A DNA stretch of 64,000 nucleotides from Rhineura floridana (GCF_030035675.1 NC_084480.1:291262982-291326981), one strand, 5' to 3'; counted from the first letter of the stretch, positions 44,478-55,435 are shown. The notes: generated from the letters alone by a model not told the origin. Numbers and translations: made by a program.

Positions 44478-44847
44478 TAGGAATGGGGAAAAATTGATTT
44501 AGTTTGCATTTAAAGCCAAATCTATTCAATTTGCACCTTCTGAAACAATGTGAGAACCAAAACAGACATCCTTCAAAATTTGCATTTATCCAAATTTTGT
44601 GATTCAGTTCTCCAACCTACCAATGTTTGCAAAAATGCATTGTATTAGAAATTGCTTGAAAAAATGTGTATGTTAGTCAAAACTGCATACAAAAATGTGT
44701 TTAGTGAAATTCACACTAAAATGCTGTGGAATTTCCATGAGAATTTTTAAAATAAATGCAAATTGCTGTAGAAATGTACAGAAGTGAATTTAAGATTGGA
44801 AAAATGAGAAACAGAAGAATTGAAATTGACTGATCCTTCCATCTCTA
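44478..44847. mobile_element. Non-autonomous hAT element (family B), shorter copy
   Basis: The 370-bp copy has ends TAGGAATGG...CCATCTCTA. Flanks CTTTGGTT (44470-44477) and CTTTGAGT (44848-44855) match at 6 of 8. It lacks about 60 bp of the interior of longer copies. Confidence 0.87.
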
Positions 44848-44849
44848 CT

Positions 44850-45660
44850 TTGAGTGAACCTTAGACCAGGGTGAGGAGCCAGTCGACATCCAGATGTTGG
44901 ATTACAAGACGCTGTTGCTGAGTTGTTGCTGAATCAGAGCTGACTCTGGAGGAAATGGAGAATCAGAACAGCTGCTGTGAATTGACTGGCATTTCAACCC
45001 ACTGATCAGATAAGAGAGCTGCTGCAGTACAGTGGATTGCCAGCAGCGTTATCCCTTTGGTACTGGTCCTTCAGGGTTGTCATGAGGGTGAGGATCCTAT
45101 TCCTTTTAATTTTGTATTTTTGGACTTTATTATCCAGTAGGAGAAATTGAGGAGAAAGTGAGTGATATGCTGTTGGATAGTAACTGGAATTGTGTATGCT
45201 TGCACATGTATATGTTCATGTTTTGCTGCCCAAAGTGAGTCAGGGTTGTAACTTTTTAGAATGTTCTAAAGTTGCTTAATACCTCTCGATGTGAGAGACT
45301 GAACCAGTGTAGAGTAAGGCTCTACTTGAGTGAGAGACAGGGAGGAAATGGTTATGTTGCTGTTTGTATGATGTAGGTGAGTAAATGAGCTGGTTGTAAA
45401 TTATGCTCAAAGCTACCAGGATTTTTTTTTATGCAGGAAACTAAGGTGCAACATCTGTTACAGTTATATTGTTTAGTTAGGAATTATGGTTATATGCGGA
45501 AGTTTTATTGTGTTTTAATCTTACTTGTAATGTTTTTTCCTTAATGTTTAAGAGAATATTTTGTTTTCCTGTTTAATTATGCTGCCTTCAGTGCGGATCA
45601 TTATTGTATTTGCATCTGATTCTCATTTGTAATGTTTTCTTCTGATATTTTGTAATTTTC
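44850..45660. other. Mostly unique-looking sequence
   Basis: A small eroded family A hAT piece lies at 44876-44945. The rest (45000-45660) shows no repeat and leads into the candidate exon. Confidence 0.4.
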
Positions 45661-45667
45661 TTTTTAG

Positions 45668-45772
45668 GCTGATATTGTGGAAGAAATTTCCAGATTCTCA
45701 CCATTAAGTTCAGCCCACAGTTGTGACCCAGCCTTGACCTATATCTCACACGCTGCCTCTGCATATTATGAA
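45668..45772 (+). other. Candidate exon, 105 nt
   Basis: A pyrimidine-rich acceptor (ending 'taattttctttttag') precedes the segment and a near-consensus donor GTAAGG follows it. The 105 nt between them are open in one frame throughout, 35 codons with phase 0 at both sides, reading ADIVEEISRFSPLSSAHSCD then PALTYISHAASAYYE. I do not recognise the protein. A non-coding RNA exon or a chance pairing of splice-like sites are the alternatives. No companion exon was identified. Confidence 0.3.
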
Positions 45773-45774
45773 GT

Positions 45775-47045
45775 AAGGCACATTTCTTTACAACTGTGCA
45801 ATCTCAAGAGAGGTTAGCATGATATTTCTGGAGTTATGTGCAGAGGAAGGAAATGTGGGGGCTGGAAAAGGGGGAAAGAGCTGCATCTAACTATTTGGTA
45901 TGGTTTTATTTGTTTTTAACTTCATATGTTTTAATATTTAACTCAGCAACATATTCCAAATCATAGTGTGAAAAAAGGCAGGGTAATTATGCTTAACTAT
46001 TTTCACTCCATGGCTCCCAGCAGAAACTATTTTCCTTCCATGCTCATCCCATCCAAACAGGTAACATAAAAACAGGCTTCCCATGCAATGTATCTATTGT
46101 CCCGCTAGACAGTTTCTAAGTTCCTCACCTTTTAAAGGTGCATCCTACATTCAAGCTATAGAAGAGCAGAGTGAATTGGCTTTTAGACAACAGTAGAAAG
46201 AACCCATCCAATATTGAAAGAGTGTGGTAGAGCAGTACTCAGAAGGGAATACAACTTGCAACAGTTGCTGTCCAAATTCATTTGCCATAGAAATGTAATT
46301 CTTAAAGCCCTCTGGGTGGGTATTACAGAATGGATATTCAGTTTAATACTTTGTACTGCATTAACTCAGAAGACCTTCACTACAATTTTTAGGGTGGTAT
46401 CTGCAGAGAAAATACAAAAGGGTTATTTTAATAGATCTTTTTAGCAGATTATTAACTAGGTCATCATGCCCTTTCAAGGGGCTTTCTTTCTAATTCATTG
46501 GGTAATGTTGGCATAGAGAATTTAGTAAATGATTACCAGCTTTTTTTAGCCATGTAGCATTGAATCAAAGATCAATCTAGTCCATCTGTGGTGGGTAGCA
46601 GAGATGACCCTGGAAAGTAACAGGCGGGTCATCAGCATTTCCCCCTAGTACACCTGTCCCACCACCACAAATTTGTTTGCACATTCAGTTACTGTCAACT
46701 CACATTTCTGTATTATTCCCATTACAGAATTGCAAAGATGTGCAGAATCAACATTTTATCATAACACATTTTGCAAAATTAGGCTTCAGGAACAGAACTA
46801 ATCAGAAATTAGTTAATTTGAAAAAATTGAGACAGAATGACATTGATGCTGGTCAGTGATCCATCTACCAAGAGGATGGAGTTTCACCTGTCTGGAGGCA
46901 CTTGTACTCCCCCTTAAGGACTGGTGTTGCAGTCTGGGAGTTCTGTTATATATATGGAGCTTACTTTGGATTCTCAAGTGGTATGAACCATTATCCACCA
47001 GTGATATGAACCATTATCTACTTACACTGAACATGACTCCTTAGA
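45775..47045. other. No recognised feature
   Basis: No clear repeat or gene. Short open frames have no domain. Confidence 0.4.
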
Positions 47046-47049
47046 CATT

Positions 47050-47260
47050 ATTATTTATTAGATTTGTTCCTTGTTTGTTACAGAGTTTTTCAAGCAACTT
47101 ACAACATATTTAAAAACATAAAAACATTATAATAACACATTCATACAAAAACACATGCAATTCATTACAAAACATTCAAAATATGCCCACATTTGGATGC
47201 CACAATTGGATACCCATCTTCCCTTCCATTCTGAACAGAGGAGAGGAACAAAGAGCTTCT
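47050..47260 (-). mobile_element. L2-type LINE 3' region, old
   Basis: 'tcaagcaacttacaacat' followed by A-rich (AAAACAT)-like sequence resembles the minus-strand end of an L2-type LINE, as at 54005. Confidence 0.5.
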
Positions 47261-47264
47261 TTCT

Positions 47265-47900
47265 GTGAGTGAGCATGGCATTGGCTGAGGTAGGTGCCTT
47301 TTTCAAATTGATGATGTGGTTGATGGAGGGCCCCCCATCACAACCAGGATATATGGACTATTTACAAGAAACCCCACCAAGTCAAATGGGCACCAGCCAT
47401 GACTGCTCCCAAGCCTGTGGATACTTCCCTTTAGTGAACACCTGCTGCTATTTCGCCTACATAGTAACTGAAGGGATGACATTTAAAGACTTCATGCATC
47501 TGACCAAGTGGGCTCTGGCCGAAGAAATACTATGCCATCATAAATTTGTTAGTATTTAAGGATCTATGATTTTTGCTGCAGAAAACTTACCTAGCTACCC
47601 GTCTGGTACTTAATAATAATTTAGTGGTGGGGTGGTTTTGGTTTTGCTACAATGCTGGAAAAGAACTTGGCTTAAAAATTCAAACAAGGGTAAGCAGAGC
47701 AGCCTTTTATAAGGCAAGTTCCCTTTTGAGGAGGGAGAGCACTGCTGACTCATAGTCTTTAAAAATATTTATGTACAGGTTGACCAGAGCTGGGCAAGCA
47801 TGCATAGTGGCAGCACTAGCTGACAACACATCCAGGAATCCTTCTACTCCGGCATCTTTCTTCCTAAAGCAAGTGGCCAACCATATTCCTCTAAAAAGCT
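47265..47900. other. No recognised feature
   Basis: A 96-codon plus-strand open frame at 47269-47559 has no recognisable domain. Nothing else seen. Confidence 0.4.
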
Positions 47901-47903
47901 CTC

Positions 47904-48582
47904 TGTCATGGCCCCGTCAGAGGACTCATCAGACGAGGATGACTCAGGAGTAACAGCAGCAGACTCAGAAGCAGCAGACTCAGAAGCAGCAGACTCAGAA
48001 GCAGCAGACTCAGAAGCAGCAGACTCAGAAGCAGCAGACTCAGAAGCAGCAGACTCAGAAGGAGAAACGGAGGAAACTCCTGAGAACCCAGCTCCTTCTC
48101 CCCCTCAGCTGCAGAGCACCCCAGACACAGCTGAAGCCCTTCAACCAGACGCAGGCAGTGAACAGGATACTCCCCCCTCACCTGCAGAACATAGACAGCA
48201 GAAGGTCAGCAAGAAGAGGGGCAGGCCTGTCCACTTAAGGCCAAAACACTGATGGCTCACACCTGCTGACAAACCTGCTCCTTAAAAGTCAAACCTTGGG
48301 TTCAGCTTGTTGCTGACTACAACGTCAGGCGTGGCTTCGTGTCTTTCTAGTTTCCCTGAATCTTATCTTGGACTGACCCCTTGGCAATTGAACCTGGACC
48401 TCTACTGACTTCGCTTCTGGCTTGGCACGTAAGCTTAGGACGGGCCTTGCCCTTATCATGCTTCATCCTCGTTAGCCTGGCAGATTTACGACCAGACTGC
48501 CAGCTAAGGACTTTCCCGCCCTGATAACTACCCAGGAATTTCCAGCCCCCACCGGCACTTTTGTCTCAGTGCAGAGCTGACA
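47904..48582 (+). mobile_element. Solo LTR (family L1a), 679 bp
   Basis: Starts TGTCATGGCC and ends GAGCTGACA, with an exact 5-bp duplication CTCTC (47899-47903 and 48583-48587). It is closely similar throughout to the copy at 39933. The acidic stretch at its start carries a tandem repeat that mostly explains its greater length. The exact duplication and high similarity suggest a moderately recent insertion. No internal region. Confidence 0.93.
47956..48060 (+). repeat. Seven perfect copies of a 15-bp unit
   Basis: Seven identical tandem copies of GCAGCAGACTCAGAA, reading AADSE per unit in the acidic frame. The related LTR at 39933 has only about two degenerate units at this place, so the array expanded in this lineage or copy. 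Confidence 0.97.
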
Positions 48583-48589
48583 CTCTCAA

Positions 48590-48755
48590 GCAAGGAGTGA
48601 AGACAATAGCCCTCTCCTGAGGTTCCATACAGGCATCAAGCCTAGTAGCCAATGACAAATCCATGGTTCTATTCTCTTTTTAAAGCTGCCTAATCCAATG
48701 GCCATCACCACATTGTATAGCCATTAATGCTTTTATGAAACAATGGAACTATTCC
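48590..48755 (-). other. Possible CR1 remnant
   Basis: The words 'aagcctagtagccaatgac' and 'gctgcctaatccaatggcca' resemble the minus-strand CR1 3' region at 52.6 kb, heavily eroded. Confidence 0.4.
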
Positions 48756-48759
48756 ATAG

Positions 48760-49080
48760 TTTGTTTTTAACAAGATTTATATATTGATTAATCAACAAAA
48801 GTCTAAGTGATTTACATAATATAAAATATTCATTAAAATACTGATGACATCAAACTTTAAAAACCAATCCAGTATAAAATATGAGCAGAATATGGCTAAT
48901 CAACAACAACAACAAAGGTTTTAGCAGGTGCTGAAAACAATACAGTGAAGGAGCCTGACTAATATTAATGGTTCTCAGAACAGCAGCTCCAGCCCCCAAC
49001 ACATTTTTCTTGCAAGTTAGATACCGAAAAAGCCTGCACCACATCCCAAACCCCCACCATGTTGATCTGGCCCACTAAAG
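48760..49080 (-). mobile_element. L2-type LINE 3' region, old
   Basis: 'aacaagatttatatattgat' then 'gtgatttacataatataaaa', A-rich sequence, and 'gttttagcaggtgctgaaaa' follow the order of the tail at 54005-54420. Minus strand, diverged. Confidence 0.55.
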
Positions 49081-49373
49081 AACTCTCCAATGTGCTGTAG
49101 CAGAGCATGCAACTTTACAATGTTTAGCCTTCTAGAAGAAAATGGAGACTCAATTCTCAGATCCTTTGTGATGTGCCGGTGCTCTTCTGAACCATGGAAT
49201 GGGATGATTGCAGTCTAGCTTGAATGCTACAGAATTTCATTATAGCATGTCAAAAAAGATTTTGAAGTCACTTCTTTGTTCTTCATACAAGAGATCTGAT
49301 TAAACTGGAAGTGAATTGGGGCATCTACAAAGTGAAAACTTTACTACCATCTCCTGTCGTATTTCATAAGATA

Positions 49374-49510
49374 ACACAGAAAAGCTGCTTTATACCAGGT
49401 CAAGATAGTTGTCCATCTAGCCTTGTCTGCTCTGATTCGCAGTGGTTCTCCATGGATCTCAAGCAAAGGGTCTTGATACTTTTAACCAGGGAGATCAGAT
49501 TCAACCTGAA
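49374..49510 (-). mobile_element. tRNA SINE tail fragment
   Basis: 'agctgctttataccaggtc', 'gttgtccatctagccttgt' and 'cgcagtggttctccatgg' are the inverse of the body and tail of the SINEs at 41965 and 55923. The head is lost. Confidence 0.7.
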
Positions 49511-49599
49511 TCTGGATTGCCTTCTCTGTCCTGTTGGTTGCAAACTTGTTTTTGTAGTCCCTACATGCTCTGATTTTGAATAATTGTTCTGTTGTTTTT

Positions 49600-50350
49600 G
49601 GAATTTGAAAGCTGCTCCTCCAAAAAGTAGAACAATGCATGAGTAGACAAAATCAAACCATGAAACATTGCAATTTAAATCAGTAAAAAAATCAACTAAA
49701 AATAGAATCCTTTCTCCTTATCTCTGGCCATTAAAAGCAGCTCTAAGCAAAAATGCATTGTTTCTGAAATATAGCAAGGGCATGGGAGTTATACCCAAGT
49801 GAGCTTACAAGACAAGGAGTTTTATGATCTGGGAGCTATTGTTAAGAATGCCACTCTACACGTCCTTAGTGTGTTCTCATTTGGTACACATATGCTGTTT
49901 GCAAGAGAGCATTTTTGGTAGATTTCAAAGACTATGAACACCCAAGAAAAGGAGTTCTTTCAGTTATGCAAGAGCATGGCAGTCCTTAGGGCAGATGAAA
50001 CTAACAACTGTGTTCCCCGGTTCTCTTGAGTGGTCAGAAGTTTAAAGGTACAATACTTGCCTGGGTTCAGTTTCCTTTGAAATGAATGAGGTCACAGGAA
50101 GCTTATGGCATTTTGTAATATTTGTGTTTGCTTACAAATAGATAAGCTGAGCATCAGTGACGGTACACAGTTTAACTATTCCAAAGTCTGTTACCACCAC
50201 ATCATGTCTGCCAGGGGAAGAACCTGCACCCTTAGATGCTCCCAGAGCCAACTCAACTCTCTGACTGGTCTGTACCTGTCTTGTTTAAAAACCTGCTGTT
50301 TCTGCACACAGACAGCTTGAGGACTTTGTTCCCAGACAAAGGTGGGGGCA
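49600..50350. other. No recognised feature
   Basis: Nothing supported in this stretch. Confidence 0.4.
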
Positions 50351-50353
50351 GAA

Positions 50354-50590
50354 AGAACATAAGAAGAGACTCCTGGATCAGCCCAATGGCCCATCTAGTC
50401 CAGTATCCCATTCTTACAATGGCTAACCAGATGACTACGGGAAGCCTGAAAGCAGGACCTTGAGCCCAACACAGCCACTTCTCCAAAATGGCTCTCCCCT
50501 TCCAGAAGTTTCTGGGCATTTCCTAGTCACTGCATATAATCTGCTGATAGCAATTAACTAATCTGATATATACTAATCTAATATAGGGGA
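50354..50590 (-). mobile_element. CR1 LINE 3' terminal fragment
   Basis: 'gaacataagaagagactcct', 'cccatctagtccagtatcc' and 'ggctaaccagatgac' match the minus-strand terminus of the CR1 at 52403. The distal part is a diverged 3' region. Confidence 0.82.
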
Positions 50591-50773
50591 TAGTCCAAGC
50601 CAGGCCTCACCAAACCACTTGTGACTTCTTAAGCAGTTTACCCAGTTACAATCACATAAGAACATATTGTTGCACACACCCCAATCTCTGAGTGGTGAGA
50701 GACTACCAGGGTTATAGCATTTACCCAGGGTTTGGTTTCCTTGGAATGAAGGTCAATGGAGACTTGGTGTCTT

Positions 50774-51115
50774 TATGATATATTTTATTTATTTATTTAT
50801 TATTTGATTTATATGCCGCCCTTCCTCCCAGCAGGAGCCCAGGGAGGCAAACGGAAATGCTAAAAACACTTTAAAACATCATAAAAGACCTTAAAATACA
50901 TTAAAACAAAACAACGTTAAAAACATTATTTTAAAGCTTTAAAAACATCTTTAAAAAACAAAAAAAGTTAAAAACATATTATTAAAGAAAACATATTAAA
51001 AGCAATTCTAACACAAACACTGACTGGGATAGGTCTCAACTTAAAAGGCTTGTTGAAAGAGGAAAGTCTTCAAAAGGTGCCGAGAAGATAGCAGAGATGG
51101 CGCCTGCCTAATATT
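50774..51115 (-). mobile_element. L2-type LINE 3' end
   Basis: (TTTA)n, 'gatttatatgccgccctt', 'caggagcccagggaggc', an A-rich block of TTAAAA-like words, then 'aggcttgttgaaagagg' and 'gcgcctgcctaatatttaa'. Minus strand, one of the cleaner examples of this terminus here. Confidence 0.82.
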
Positions 51116-51119
51116 TAAA

Positions 51120-51920
51120 GTTTATTTACACATATATACAACCGGAGTGTAAGATGGAGGGGTTCTCAAAATTAACACTCCAATAGATCTTGCTTCCCCA
51201 TTAGGTTTTTAGCGGAGGCTTCCCCAAAGGCATAGCTTTGGACTCAGCACAGAAAGGGAGGTAGCTCCCAACTTTTCCTCAGTCTGAGGAAAATCTACCC
51301 CCTGTCTGAATGAGGTGGGGGGAAAGGATACCCTCATTCCTATGGCAACACATTGCTCTCCTGGACCTTACACATGTTAATTGGGGCACTTGAGAGACAC
51401 ATTAACCCTTGGCTTGGTAATTATAGCAGGTTTTTTCTATTGCAGATCCCAACTTCAGGCTAGAAGGAATCCACAGATATCAACCAGATCAACCCCACAA
51501 TCCTATAACAATATGAAGAGATATGTAGATTTGCACCACCACCTCCTGATATGTGCCTATGACTTTCACGCAATGCTAGTGAGTTAGGGAGGGGGTTGGA
51601 ATCACATTTCCTAGCAACAAAAATATAGCAGCTGAAAAGGCTGTAGCTTGAAGAAAAACATCTGATGCAACAAGTGAACAACATCTGCACATTTATTGTA
51701 CCCCCACAAAAAGCTAATAATTTGCAAAGGCTATTCCTTCCATGTAAGAGGTTTGAGACTGGGGTGTGCTGGTAAATGTTTAACAACCGGCTCTCCAGAA
51801 AAAAAAGTATGCATATATATACATACATAAGTAGGGTACTTCCAGACGAGTGTCAGTGTGTTTGTAGCAGCAGAAGTTTTGTGGCACCTTAAAGACCAAC
51901 ACATTTGTGATGGCATAAGC
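51120..51920. other. Mostly unclassified
   Basis: 51850-51915 ('gtggcaccttaaagaccaac') belongs to the same unassigned repeat as 58697-58800, in inverse orientation. Otherwise nothing recognised. Confidence 0.4.
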
Positions 51921-51928
51921 CAAAGGTA

Positions 51929-52225
51929 GCCAACGTGGTGTCTTCCAGTTGTTGTTGGACTATGATCAGCCCCATCCAGCTTGGTCAATGATCAGGAATG
52001 ATTACTGTAGCCCAGCAAGATCTAGAGGGCACAACTTTGGCTACCCCGATCTACTTGGCTTCCACTGAGCTATGGCCCTCCTAAAAGCAGCAGTGAGGAA
52101 CCTGTGGCCCTAAAGATACTGGACTCCAGCTCTCATCAGCCTCAACCAGCATGTCCAATGGTCAGGGACGATGGGAGTCGCTGTCCAATAATATCTGGAG
52201 GGTGCCATGTTGGCTATCCCTGGCA
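51929..52225. repeat. Two palindromic hAT pieces around a SINE head
   Basis: 51929-52040 and 52088-52225 are diverged copies of the palindromic hAT group related to family A ('gttgttggactatgatcagc', 'tggactccagctctcatcag'). Between them, 52042-52082 is the inverse of a tRNA SINE head ('cactgagctatggccctcc'). Confidence 0.6.
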
Positions 52226-52402
52226 TAGGCTTTCATGGACTAGGCACCTTCTTATCTTCCGGTATGGTAAATGCTATCATATGCCAACAACACCCTTCTG
52301 TGTTCTACCTAGGACGAACAAGCTGGCCGCTACACAAACTAATAAATGGGTACATATGTGGCATCAGAAATGACAATATTCAAAGACCAGTGGGTGAACA
52401 TT

Positions 52403-53258
52403 TAAGAACATAAGAACATAAGAAGAGCCTGCTGGATCAGGCCAGTGGCCCATCTAGTCCAGCATCCTGTTCTCACAGTGGCCAACCAGGTGCCTGGGGG
52501 AAGCCCGCAAGCAGGACCCGAGTGCAAGAACACTCTCCCCTCCTGAGGCTTCCGGCAACTGGTTTTCAGAAGCATGCTGCCTCTGACTAGGGTGGCACAG
52601 CACAGCTATCACGGCTAGTAGCCATTGATAGCCCTGTCCTCCATGAATTTGTCTAATCTTTTAAAGCCGTCCAAGCTGGTGGCCATTACTGCATCTTGTG
52701 GGAGCAAATTCCATAGTTTAACTATGCGCTGAGTAAAGAAGTACTTCCTTTTGTCTGTCCTGAATCTTCCAACATTCAGCTTCTTTGAATGTCCACGAGT
52801 TCTAGTATTATGAGAGAGGGAGAAGAACTTTTCTCTATCCACTTTCTCAATGCCATGCATAATTTTATACACTTCTATCATGTCTCCTCTGACCCGCCTT
52901 TTCTCTAAACTAAAAAGCCCCAAATGCTGCAACCTTTCCTCGTAAGGGAGTCGCTCCATCCCCTTGATCATTCTGGTTGCCCTCTTCTGAACCTTTTCCA
53001 ACTCTAGAATATCCTTTTTGAGATGAGGCGACCAGAACTGTACACAGTATTCCAAATGCAGCCGCACCATAGATTTATACAACGGCATTATGATATCGGC
53101 TGTTTTATTTTCAATACCTTTCCTAATTATCGCTAGCATGGAATTTGCCTTTTTCATAGCTGCCGCACACTGGGTCGACATTTTCATCGTGCTGTCCACT
53201 ACAACCCCGAGGTCTCTCTCCTGGTCGGTCACCGCCAGTTCAGACCCCAATACTCAAC
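52403..53258 (-). mobile_element. CR1 LINE, 3' part
   Basis: The best preserved CR1 in the window. It has the C-terminal RT coding part (52615-53250) and a 3' region ending in the tandem octamer-like 'aagaacataagaacat' at 52403-52420 (inverse of the CR1 terminus). It is 5'-truncated near 53258. Confidence 0.95.
52615..53250 (-). CDS. CR1 reverse transcriptase, C-terminal region
   Basis: An open frame of 211 residues to a stop. Blocks in order: VTDQERDLGVVVDSTMKM, CAAAMKKANSMLAIIRKGIE, MPLYKSMVRLHLEYCVQFWS, LEKVQKRATRMIKGMERLPY, ERLQHLGLFSLEKRRVRGDM, RFRTDKRKYFFTQRIVKLWN. These closely match the end of bird and reptile CR1 ORF2 proteins (LEYCVQFWxP, LEKVQxRATxMI, GLFSLExRRLRGD). The catalytic FADD-type core is upstream and absent. 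The first Met is not a true start. The open frame suggests a relatively recent copy. Confidence 0.95.
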   Translation of the reverse strand: MGSELAVTDQERDLGVVVDSTMKMSTQCAAAMKKANSMLAIIRKGIENKTADIIMPLYKSMVRLHLEYCVQFWSPHLKKDILELEKVQKRATRMIKGMERLPYEERLQHLGLFSLEKRRVRGDMIEVYKIMHGIEKVDREKFFSLSHNTRTRGHSKKLNVGRFRTDKRKYFFTQRIVKLWNLLPQDAVMATSLDGFKRLDKFMEDRAINGY

Positions 53259-53269
53259 CTCAATGGAAG

Positions 53270-54000
53270 CTGGTGCACATTGGAACTGGTAGGGTAGAAG
53301 GCAAGGGAGACCAACAGTGGGTGGAGCCAAAGTCAATGACAGGTGGAGCTAGAACCAATGACAGGCAGAGCCAACTCATTTGAGTTTTGTCCCCATTGCC
53401 TTTCCTGCTTGGTTCAACAAGGGCAAAAATGAGATTAAGGAGGAGGAAGTTGACAGGCAGGTCCACCCTTTGGGCTAGTTTAGTAAGTAAGAGGACAGGC
53501 AGCTGGGGATTGGCTGAGGACAGACTGAAGATGGTGGGGCAGTGCCCCATTCACCGAAATGGACCAGCCTCCACTGTTCAACCTCCCAAGACTCTCTGCC
53601 GCTAACCTTAAGGTGGCCATTCTTAAACAACAGGACTTCAGTGGAAGACTACAACATGAAACCGGTGAATTGCAATTTATGGAGGGAATGAATGCTATCA
53701 CTTGTGGTTTGAATCGGAATAGTGATTTCTTATCACAGTGCTGTGAGTTAATTAACTTATCGATGCTAGGATGTTCGTGTTATCAATATCACCTACACTG
53801 TGACTGGTTGCTTCCAGACCTGTTTATTGAGCTTTTATCCTGGTCTGCTTGCACAAAGTTTCTGGCAAAGTTACAAGGCTTATTAGGGGGAAAGTCCCAT
53901 TATTAGTTGGACATACTTCTGAATAAGCATGCATACTTCTGAGTAGGTAGGTATAACTGTTTCAAGTTCAGAAGAAAATTAAGTAGCATGTATACAACCT
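53270..54000. other. No recognised gene
   Basis: A 115-codon plus-strand frame at 53559-53906 has no domain I can recognise. A remnant of the TTA-type MITE lies at about 53905-53955 ('acatacttctgaataagc'). Confidence 0.4.
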
Positions 54001-54004
54001 CTCT

Positions 54005-54420
54005 TTTTTTAAAATTTAACAAAATTTGTATACCATTTGAATGTAAAGACCTTTAAGCGGTTTACAAAAACATTAAAATGATCAATAAAACAGTTAAAAC
54101 CAAGGAATTAAAACATATTTAAAATAATTAAAACAGCTACTAACTGAAAAAATTAAACAGCTCAACATCTATGTGTCTGGAAGTTTCAGGCAGGCACCGA
54201 AAGAAATACAGCAAAGATGCCTGCCTGATGTCAATAGGCAGGGAGTTCCAAAGAGCAGATTAGAAGTCAGATTTCTCTGTCTTAGATGAGAAGTCAGGTT
54301 TCTCTCTCCAGAGACTTGTTTCCAGAGTCCAAAGTTATCTGATGAAAAAGAAAGGTACCTGTAAAAGATCCTAGGCCTTACTTTTCCTGTGTACAAAAAC
54401 TAATGAGCCTCTTGCTCTAT
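54005..54420 (-). mobile_element. L2-type LINE 3' end
   Basis: 'tgtataccatttgaatgt', 'gcggtttacaaaaacatt', an A-rich block, then 'gatgcctgcctgatgtcaat' and 'aggcagggagttccaaag'. The order is as in the tail at 50774. Minus strand. Confidence 0.7.
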
Positions 54421-54424
54421 TGCA

Positions 54425-55427
54425 AACACATCACACCTTAATTTGCATTGAGGGAATTGTGATCATGGTTACTCAGCAGTAGATCTTACTTCCAAGGAAA
54501 TCTAAAGGCTTCCAGTTTCAGCCATATCTCAGCTTATTTTTCTGTCTTTTTAGCTGACAGGTAATAAAAGGATCTGTGGAGATCCATACTAATGATGGCA
54601 ATTAAAAACACAGAAAAAGCAGCCATCCATAAGTCTTGTTCTAAACCTTATGAAAGGTTGTGGAAGGATTGTCTAATAGACAAGGGTTACTGTAAGACAG
54701 TGAACTGTAGCCACAGAGTATACTGTGCTGGGCTGCAGAAACTGGGATTCAGAAACCTACCTAGTGGAATGAAAATCTCTCAGACAACCTGGCTAACCTG
54801 TTAAGAAAAACAAGGAAGCTGCCTCATGTATTCTGTCCCACAATCCTTAGAGAAAATTCCAAGTGAGATACATTTAATTTTTTTAAAAGCACAAAATGCT
54901 TACTCAAATGAAAGGCACTCTGCACATGCTTGATGGCACTTTTCCACTCCACCAGCTTAAATGTTTATAGGAAGAAAAATAATGCCTCAGTTAAACCATG
55001 ATGGTGGAGGTAATCCTGGATACTGTGCAGGTCCTAAAACCTGGTTCCAGAGCTAAACTGTGTCCTGCCTACACCCACCCAAACTAATTTGTCTTCCACG
55101 CCAAAAAGCTTAACCTAAGTCCTCCTTCCCTAGTCAGCAAGCCAAACCCCCTCAGCACCCCGGGAAGTCTGAGTGGCTGGCAGATAAACAAACAACGCTG
55201 AGAGGCTAGCGAGAGACACCCGAGAGCGTGAGGTTTCCCCTCCTTTTCCTCCTCCTTCTCTTGCACCAGGACACATCTAGTCAGTATATATATATATATA
55301 TAAAAGAGAAAATCCCAGCTTGCCATGAGAGCGGGAGGAGGCGAGGACTAGAGGGCAGGCCAAGAGCCTTTCTCTTCTCGGACACAATTCAAACCTTGTT
55401 TGCAAGGCAGAGGATTCACTTTGTGTG
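54425..55427. other. No recognised feature
   Basis: A short (TA)n at about 55285-55301. Becomes more GC-rich toward the hAT element. A small TTA-type MITE remnant may lie at 54470-54510. Confidence 0.4.
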
Positions 55428-55435
55428 GTGACAAG

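Noticed and set aside
45668-45772. Treating the candidate exon as a confirmed coding exon
   Set aside because: No companion exon or homology was seen, so only a low-confidence entry was made.
47956-48060. CRISPR-like or regulatory array
   Set aside because: Units are contiguous with no spacers and lie within an LTR of a vertebrate genome; a simple tandem repeat.
53559-53906. 115-codon plus-strand frame
   Set aside because: No recognisable domain, no splice context and no sign of a repeat family; probably chance.
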